Origin: Actinomadura nitritigenes
GTDB taxonomy: Bacteria; Actinomycetota; Actinomycetes; Streptosporangiales; Streptosporangiaceae
Direction of reading: 5' to 3'
Length of the DNA stretch: 64,000 bases
Assembly (NCBI RefSeq): GCF_017573545.1
Contig: NZ_JAGEOK010000018.1
Span: forward strand, 124,001-188,000
This document shows positions 59,274 to 64,000 of this stretch, piece by piece. The notes below the pieces were generated by a model. The model did not search any database and was not told where the DNA came from. It saw only the letters and a list, made by a program, of their open reading frames with translations. The translations under genes were made by a program, and so were the position numbers. The stretch's first letter is position 1; every line of letters begins with the position of its first letter.

Positions 59274-59353
59274 TCAAGAAAGCGGTCGCCGGGGTCTTTA
59301 CGTGATCGCGTTCTTCGGTGACGTTAAGTGGTGACGCTTGTAGGAGGTCACCC

Positions 59354-60781
59354 ATGGTCGGCTCCCGCAGGGACATCTCCACTAGGCGGATCGGCGCGGC
59401 GGCCGCGCTCGTGCTGGCGGGCGCGGTGCTCGCCGGCTGCGGCGGCGGCGGATCCTCGACCGATCCGAATCGGGGCAAGGACGCCAAGAGCTTCACCCTC
59501 ACCATCACCCGGAACGCCATCGCGGGCGGCAAGAACGCCGGCGAGGCCGAGTGGCTCACCAAGACCGTCATCCCGAGGTTCGTCGCCGCCGAGAAGGCGA
59601 AGGGCATCACCGCGAAGGTGACCTTCCGCGGGCAGGGCGTCGACGACGAGGCCTACAAGACCAAGCTCGCGCTGGACCTGAAGTCGCGGTCGGGCGCCGA
59701 CATCATGGACATCGACGGCATCTGGGTGGGGGAGTTCGCCCAGGCCGGGTACATCAGGCCGCTGAGCGAGGTCGTGGGCGCCCCGGCGGACGCCTGGGAC
59801 GGCTGGTCGCAGATCCCTGGATCGGTCCAGCAGTTGGCCCTGTTCGACGGGAAGAAGTACGGCATACCGTCCGGTACCGACGGGCGGCTCCTCTACGTCA
59901 ACAAGAGGCTGTTCGCGCGGGCGGGCCTGCCGGCGGACTGGCAGCCGAAGAGCTGGCAGGACGTCGTCGCGGCGGGCCGCGCGCTCAAGAGGCTGCCCGG
60001 CGTGACCCCGATCCAGCTGGACGCGGGCACCGCGATGGGCGAGGCGACGAGCATGCAGGGCGTGCTGCCGCTGCTGGCGGGCGCGGGCGCCCAGATCTAC
60101 CAGGACGGCACGTGGACCGGCGCCGGGCCTGCGCTGAAGAGCGTCCTCGGCCTGTACGCGCAGATCTACGGGCCCGAGAAGCTCGGCGATCCGAAGCTCC
60201 AGGAGGAGGCGAAGGGCCGCGACAAGTCGTTCGAGGAGTTCGCCGCCGGGAAGATCGGCATCCTGGCGGAGGGCGACTACCTCTGGCGTGACGTGCTGAA
60301 CCCCAAGGACGGCGTCGCGAAGATGAGGACCCGCGACACCGACGTCGGGTTCGCGCTGATCCCGGCGGTCTCGCCGGGCAAGGGGGTGCGCGGCCAGTCG
60401 TTCGTGAGCATGTCGGGCGGGCCGCTGACCGTGATGAACCCGAACACCAAGTACCCGCAGCAGGCGTTCGAGTTCATGGAGTTCATGAACTCCGCGGACA
60501 TGGTCAAGGCGCGCACCGCGGGGACCCCCGAGATCACGTCCCGCACGGACGTCAACAAGCAGATCCTCGCGGGCGACCCGCTGCTGACGTTCGTGTCCGA
60601 GAAGGTCCTGCCGGTCACGTCCTACCGGCCGGGCCTGGCGGTCTACCCGCAGGTGTCGACGGCGCTGCAGGAGGCCACGGCGGCGGTCGTGTCGGGCAAG
60701 AGCCCGGACCAGGCCGCCGCGCAGTACGCCAAGAAGCTGGAAGGGATCGTCGGTGGCCCCTCTCACGTCTCCCCCCGGTGA
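59354..60781 (+). CDS. ABC importer substrate-binding lipoprotein, sugar family 1
   Basis: A 475-residue extracellular binding protein of the carbohydrate uptake family. The signal peptide with lipobox VLAGC gives Cys29 as the lipid-modified residue. Family segments are DIMDIDGIWVGEFAQAGYIRPL and YGIPSGTDGRLLYVNKRLF. The ATG at 59354 follows AGGAGG. It is the first gene of a CUT1-type importer operon (binding protein, two permeases, ATPase). The ligand is probably an oligosaccharide or glycerol-phosphate-like compound; sequence alone does not decide. Confidence 0.9.
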   Translation: MVGSRRDISTRRIGAAAALVLAGAVLAGCGGGGSSTDPNRGKDAKSFTLTITRNAIAGGKNAGEAEWLTKTVIPRFVAAEKAKGITAKVTFRGQGVDDEAYKTKLALDLKSRSGADIMDIDGIWVGEFAQAGYIRPLSEVVGAPADAWDGWSQIPGSVQQLALFDGKKYGIPSGTDGRLLYVNKRLFARAGLPADWQPKSWQDVVAAGRALKRLPGVTPIQLDAGTAMGEATSMQGVLPLLAGAGAQIYQDGTWTGAGPALKSVLGLYAQIYGPEKLGDPKLQEEAKGRDKSFEEFAAGKIGILAEGDYLWRDVLNPKDGVAKMRTRDTDVGFALIPAVSPGKGVRGQSFVSMSGGPLTVMNPNTKYPQQAFEFMEFMNSADMVKARTAGTPEITSRTDVNKQILAGDPLLTFVSEKVLPVTSYRPGLAVYPQVSTALQEATAAVVSGKSPDQAAAQYAKKLEGIVGGPSHVSPR

Positions 60782-61718
60782 GGCGGCGCGCCGCGGCGGC
60801 ATCGCCGCGGCGTCCGCCGGCGGGGACGCGGCGGGGCTCGGGCGCGGGCGCGCGGCGGCGTTCGTCGCGCCCGCGCTGGTCCTCATCGCCGTGTTCCTGG
60901 TGTTCCCGGCGCTCTGGACGCTCTACCTCGGCACGACCGACTACCGGCTGACGGGGATCGCGGCCAGCGAGCCGAGGTTCGTCGGCGCGCGCAACTACGG
61001 CGACGTGCTCGGCGACGGCGACTTCCACCGCTCGCTGTGGCTGACGCTGCAGTTCGTGCTCGGCTCGGCGGTGATCGGGCAGACGCTGCTCGGGTTCGCG
61101 ATCGCCTGGGTGATGCGCGACCGGACGGGGTTCGTCCGGCGGGTGGTCGAGGCGCTGGTGCTGCTGGCGTGGATCCTGCCGGGGTCGGTGATCGCCTTCC
61201 TGTGGATCGCGCTGCTGGACCGCGACGGCGGCACGCTGAACGCGCTGCTCGGCACGCCCGGCACGGCCTGGCTGATCGACCATCCGATGGCGTGCGTGAT
61301 CGTGTTCAACGTCTGGCACGGCACCGCGTTCTCGATGATGCTGTACGGCGCCGCGCTGGGGAACGTTCCACCCTCGCACCTGGAGACCGCGCGGCTGGCC
61401 GGCGCGTCCACGTTCCAGACCCTGCGGGACGCGGTGCTGCCGCGCATCCGCGGACACGTCCTCACCAGCCTGCTGCTGATCAGCCTGTGGACGTTCAACG
61501 ACTTCACCCCGTTCCTCATCACGGCCGGCGGGCCGGACCGGCGGTCGGAGATCATGTCGGTGTACGTCTACCGGACCGCGCTCGGCGACGGCCGGCTCGG
61601 CTTCGGCGCCGCCATCTCGCTGATCATGATCCTGATCAACCTGGTGATCGCGCTGGTCTACCTGCGCGCGCTCCGCGACCGCGGCCGCCGCGAGCCGCGA
61701 GAGGCGGTGGCGGCGTGA
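60753..61718 (+). CDS. ABC importer permease, MalF/UgpA type
   Basis: A 321-residue permease with about six helices. The first is FVAPALVLIAVFLVFPALWT. The EAA loop ETARLAGASTFQTLRDAVLPRIR contacts the ATPase. The GTG at 60753 lies inside the end of the binding protein gene (29-bp overlap), and its stop overlaps the next GTG as GTGA. Confidence 0.9.
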   Translation: MAPLTSPPGEAARRGGIAAASAGGDAAGLGRGRAAAFVAPALVLIAVFLVFPALWTLYLGTTDYRLTGIAASEPRFVGARNYGDVLGDGDFHRSLWLTLQFVLGSAVIGQTLLGFAIAWVMRDRTGFVRRVVEALVLLAWILPGSVIAFLWIALLDRDGGTLNALLGTPGTAWLIDHPMACVIVFNVWHGTAFSMMLYGAALGNVPPSHLETARLAGASTFQTLRDAVLPRIRGHVLTSLLLISLWTFNDFTPFLITAGGPDRRSEIMSVYVYRTALGDGRLGFGAAISLIMILINLVIALVYLRALRDRGRREPREAVAA

Positions 61719-62542
61719 ACACGGTCGTCCGCGAGACACTGCGCAGGATCGGCCTGGCCACGTTCGTGTCGGCCGTCCTCGGGTTCTTCGCGCTGCCGCT
61801 GCTGTGGCTCGCGTTCACCCCCTTCGACGCGAACCCGGGCATCGCGGCGTCCCTGCCCGACTTCACCCTGCACAACTTCAAGGTCCTCATGGACAACCCG
61901 TACGCGCTGGAGTCGCTGCGGAACTCGGTCCTGCTCGCCGCGGGGACGGCCCTGCTCGTGGTCGTGTGCGCGGCGCTCGCGGCGTACGCGCTGAGCCGCG
62001 TCCGGGTGCCGGGGCGGGACGCGTTGCTGTACGTCCTGCTCCTGCTGTCGTCCATCATCACCGGGACGGCGGCGATGGTGCCGATCTTCCTGCTGGCCTT
62101 CAACCTGCACCTGATCGACTCGCGCCTCGGGGTGGTCCTGGTGCTGACCGGCGGGCTGCTGCCGGCGGCGATCTTCCTGCTGAAGGACTTCACGGACTCG
62201 ACGCCGACGTCCTACGAGGAGGCCGCGCGGGTGTTCGGCGCGTCGCCGCTGCAGATCCTGCGGCACGTGGTCGTCCCGGTGATCCGCCCCGGCCTCGCGA
62301 CCGTCGGGGTGTGGACGGTCGCGCAGGTGTGGGGCGACTTCCTGATGCCGTTCCTGCTGCTCCGCAATCCGGACAAGGCCCCCGCGTCCGTGATCATGTA
62401 CACGTTCTACACCGAGGGCGGCCAGCCCGACCTGCCCCTGATCTCCACGTTCTCGCTGCTGTACTCCCTGCCGGTCGTGGCCATGTACCTGTTCGTGAGC
62501 CGCCGGTACGGGTTCCGCTTCCACGGAGGGATCAAGCGCTGA
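61715..62542 (+). CDS. ABC importer permease, MalG/UgpE type
   Basis: A 275-residue permease. It begins MNTVVRETLRRIGLATFVSA and has the EAA loop YEEAARVFGASPLQILRHVVVPVIRPG. It ends RRYGFRFHGGIKR, typical of MalG-type subunits. The GTG overlaps the preceding stop (GTGA) and the TGA overlaps the ATPase ATG (TGATG). Confidence 0.92.
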   Translation: MNTVVRETLRRIGLATFVSAVLGFFALPLLWLAFTPFDANPGIAASLPDFTLHNFKVLMDNPYALESLRNSVLLAAGTALLVVVCAALAAYALSRVRVPGRDALLYVLLLLSSIITGTAAMVPIFLLAFNLHLIDSRLGVVLVLTGGLLPAAIFLLKDFTDSTPTSYEEAARVFGASPLQILRHVVVPVIRPGLATVGVWTVAQVWGDFLMPFLLLRNPDKAPASVIMYTFYTEGGQPDLPLISTFSLLYSLPVVAMYLFVSRRYGFRFHGGIKR

Positions 62543-63666
62543 TGGCGGCCATCACCATTCGGGAGCTGACGAAGGTCTATCCGGGCGGCGTGCGGGCCCT
62601 GGACGCGCTGGACCTGGACGTCGCGGACGGCGAGTTCTTCGCGCTGCTCGGCCCGTCCGGCTGCGGCAAGACCACGCTGCTGCGGACCGTCGCGGGGCTG
62701 GAGTCCGCGACGTCCGGGACGGTCGCGCTCGGCGGGGCCGACGTCACGCGGCTGCCGCCGGGCCGCCGCGACGTCGGCATGGTGTTCCAGGACTACGCGC
62801 TCTTCCCGCACATGAGCGTCCTGGACAACATCGCCTACCCGCTGAAGATCAAGAAGCGGAGCAGGGCCGACCGGCACGCGCGCGCCGCCGAGGCCGCCGA
62901 GTACCTGGGCCTGGAGGGGCTCGGGAGGCGGCGTCCCGGCGAGCTGTCGGGCGGCCAGCAGCAGCGCGTCGCGCTGGCCCGCGCGCTGGTCGCCGAACCG
63001 CGCATCTTCCTGCTGGACGAGCCGCTGTCCAACCTGGACGCCCGGCTGCGCCTGGAGGCCCGCACGTTCCTCAAGCGGCTGCAGAAGGAACTGGCCGTGA
63101 CCACCGTGTTCGTCACCCACGACCAGGCGGAGGCGCTCGCGCTCGCCGACCGCATCGCGGTCATGGAGAAGGGGCGGATCCGGCAGCTCGGCACCCCCAC
63201 CGAGGTGTTCCGGCGCCCCGCGAACCTGTTCGTCGCGTCGTTCATCGGCTCCACGCCCATGAACCTGCTCCCCGGACGCGTCGGGAACGGGCACGTCGTC
63301 GCGGCCGGCGCCGTCCTGCCCCTGCCCGACGAGGCGCGGGCGATCCCGGCGGGGGAGGAGATCGTCTGCGGGGTACGACCCGAGTACCTCGACTACGCCG
63401 ACCGGCCCGCCGACGGGGCGTTCGCCGGGCGCGTGTCCGTGGTCGAGCACCTGGGCGGCAGCGCCCTGGTGACGCTGGACGTGGAGGGCGAGCCGGTGCA
63501 CGTCGTCGTGGGGGAGGGGCGCGAGCCCGCGCCCGGTGACGAGGGCTGGGCGCTGCCCAGACCCGGCCGCCTCCTGCTGTACCGCGACGGCGAGCTGGTG
63601 GCCGGGGCGGACCCGTCCGATGTGCCCGAGCCGAGGATGGCCCCGACCGGGAAGGAGAACGGATGA
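62542..63666 (+). CDS. ABC importer ATPase, MalK/UgpC type
   Basis: A 374-residue ATPase. Walker A is GPSGCGKTTLL, the Q loop VFQDYALFPHMSV, the signature LSGGQQQRVALARAL, Walker B IFLLDEPLSNLD, and the H loop VTHDQAEALALAD. The C-terminal about 130 residues form the TOBE/regulatory domain (VRPEYLDYADRPADGAF). It powers the preceding permease pair. Its end overlaps the next gene by 4 bases (ATGA). Confidence 0.93.
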   Translation: MAAITIRELTKVYPGGVRALDALDLDVADGEFFALLGPSGCGKTTLLRTVAGLESATSGTVALGGADVTRLPPGRRDVGMVFQDYALFPHMSVLDNIAYPLKIKKRSRADRHARAAEAAEYLGLEGLGRRRPGELSGGQQQRVALARALVAEPRIFLLDEPLSNLDARLRLEARTFLKRLQKELAVTTVFVTHDQAEALALADRIAVMEKGRIRQLGTPTEVFRRPANLFVASFIGSTPMNLLPGRVGNGHVVAAGAVLPLPDEARAIPAGEEIVCGVRPEYLDYADRPADGAFAGRVSVVEHLGGSALVTLDVEGEPVHVVVGEGREPAPGDEGWALPRPGRLLLYRDGELVAGADPSDVPEPRMAPTGKENG

Positions 63667-64000
63667 CCGTTCATCGGGGGAGATGGACCCTGGAAGACCG
63701 CCTCGAGAAGGGGCTGCGGGAACTGCCGTTCGACGTCCCGGCCGGGACGGCGGCGGTCACGGTGGAACTGTCGTTCGACGGCGGCGTCATCGACCTCGGC
63801 TGCGGCGGGCCCGGCGGGTTCCGCGGCTGGTCGGGCGGCGCCCGCCGCGCGTACACGGTCGCCGCGGACCGGGCGACGCCCGGCTACCTGCCGGGCGAGC
63901 TCGAACCGGGCACCTGGCACGTGTGGCTCGGCCTGCACCGGATCCCGCCCGACGGCGTCCCGTACGAGGTCACGGTGACCACGTCATCGTCGCTCCCAAC
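63663..64000 (+). CDS. CehA/McbA-like metallohydrolase, N-terminus only (cut by window edge)
   Basis: The first 112 codons are visible. The ATG at 63663 overlaps the ATPase stop (ATGA). The visible part (WTLEDRLEKGLRELPFDVPA; DLGCGGPGGFRGWSGGARRA; GYLPGELEPGTWHVWLGLHR) matches the N-terminal beta-rich region found before the PHP domain in CehA/McbA-type phosphoesterases. The metal-binding PHP motifs would lie beyond the window. In this operon position such an enzyme may act on the transported compound, for example a phosphodiester. Confidence 0.7.
   Translation, partial: MTVHRGRWTLEDRLEKGLRELPFDVPAGTAAVTVELSFDGGVIDLGCGGPGGFRGWSGGARRAYTVAADRATPGYLPGELEPGTWHVWLGLHRIPPDGVPYEVTVTTSSSLP

Overview
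The window is very GC-rich, uses many GTG and TTG starts, and packs genes with 4-base stop/start overlaps. It carries an actinobacterial conservon (cvnABCD), a PF04672 methyltransferase, a GAF-SpoIIE phosphatase, a SigB/SigF-type sigma factor, a wax-ester-synthase-like acyltransferase and a bacterial hopanoid operon. This points to a filamentous actinomycete. Actinomadura or another Thermomonosporaceae member is my best guess, by inference rather than by comparison. No phage, integrase, insertion sequence or CRISPR array is visible; it reads as chromosomal sequence with many regulator/target pairs.

Layout. 1-2.1 kb: edge of a small membrane protein gene, then an acyl-CoA dehydrogenase divergent from a TetR regulator. 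2.1-5.9 kb: conservon cvnABCD. 6.2-8.3 kb: SAM methyltransferase and GAF-PP2C phosphatase. 8.5-11.1 kb: polA. 11.1-15.1 kb: glutaryl-CoA dehydrogenase with a divergent GntR regulator, a cobalamin-independent methionine synthase-like enzyme and a second GntR regulator. 15.2-19.4 kb: a 6PGDH-like oxidoreductase and a tight galB-galC-galD-extradiol dioxygenase operon, predicted to convert a ring-cleavage product through 4-oxalomesaconate to pyruvate and oxaloacetate. 19.6-21.4 kb: ABC exporter. 21.7-32 kb: IclR regulator and ornithine cyclodeaminase-like gene, divergent from amidohydrolase, M19-like dipeptidase and an oligopeptide-type ABC importer. 32-35 kb: Lrp-type regulator divergent from tryptophan 2,3-dioxygenase and kynurenine 3-monooxygenase. 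35-40.4 kb: two TetR systems (MpaB-type oxygenase; MFS pump; ferredoxin-P450). 40.5-43.2 kb: STAS protein, SDR and sensor kinase.

43.3-53.1 kb is the most distinctive part. A PAP2/wax-ester-synthase fusion gene is divergent from a hopanoid operon (hpnC, hpnD, hpnE, polyprenyl synthase, shc, hybrid gene, hpnH). The gene between shc and hpnH, where hpnG normally sits, is an in-frame hybrid. It has an HpnG-like start of about 22 residues joined to an IspH C-terminal part that has lost two of its three cluster cysteines and an internal segment of about 28 residues.

53.1-64 kb: SigF-type sigma factor, MFS/TetR pair, a 66-bp hairpin repeat array, a tRNA-Gly/Cys/Val cluster, an ArsR-type regulator, an eroded pabB remnant in front of pabC, and a sugar-type ABC importer operon that runs into a CehA/McbA-like gene at the right edge.

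Several promoter regions hold clear palindromes. The most useful is a 12-bp motif that occurs both at the second GntR gene's own divergent promoter and over the -35 box of the galB operon, which places the flanking oxidoreductase in the same predicted regulon.
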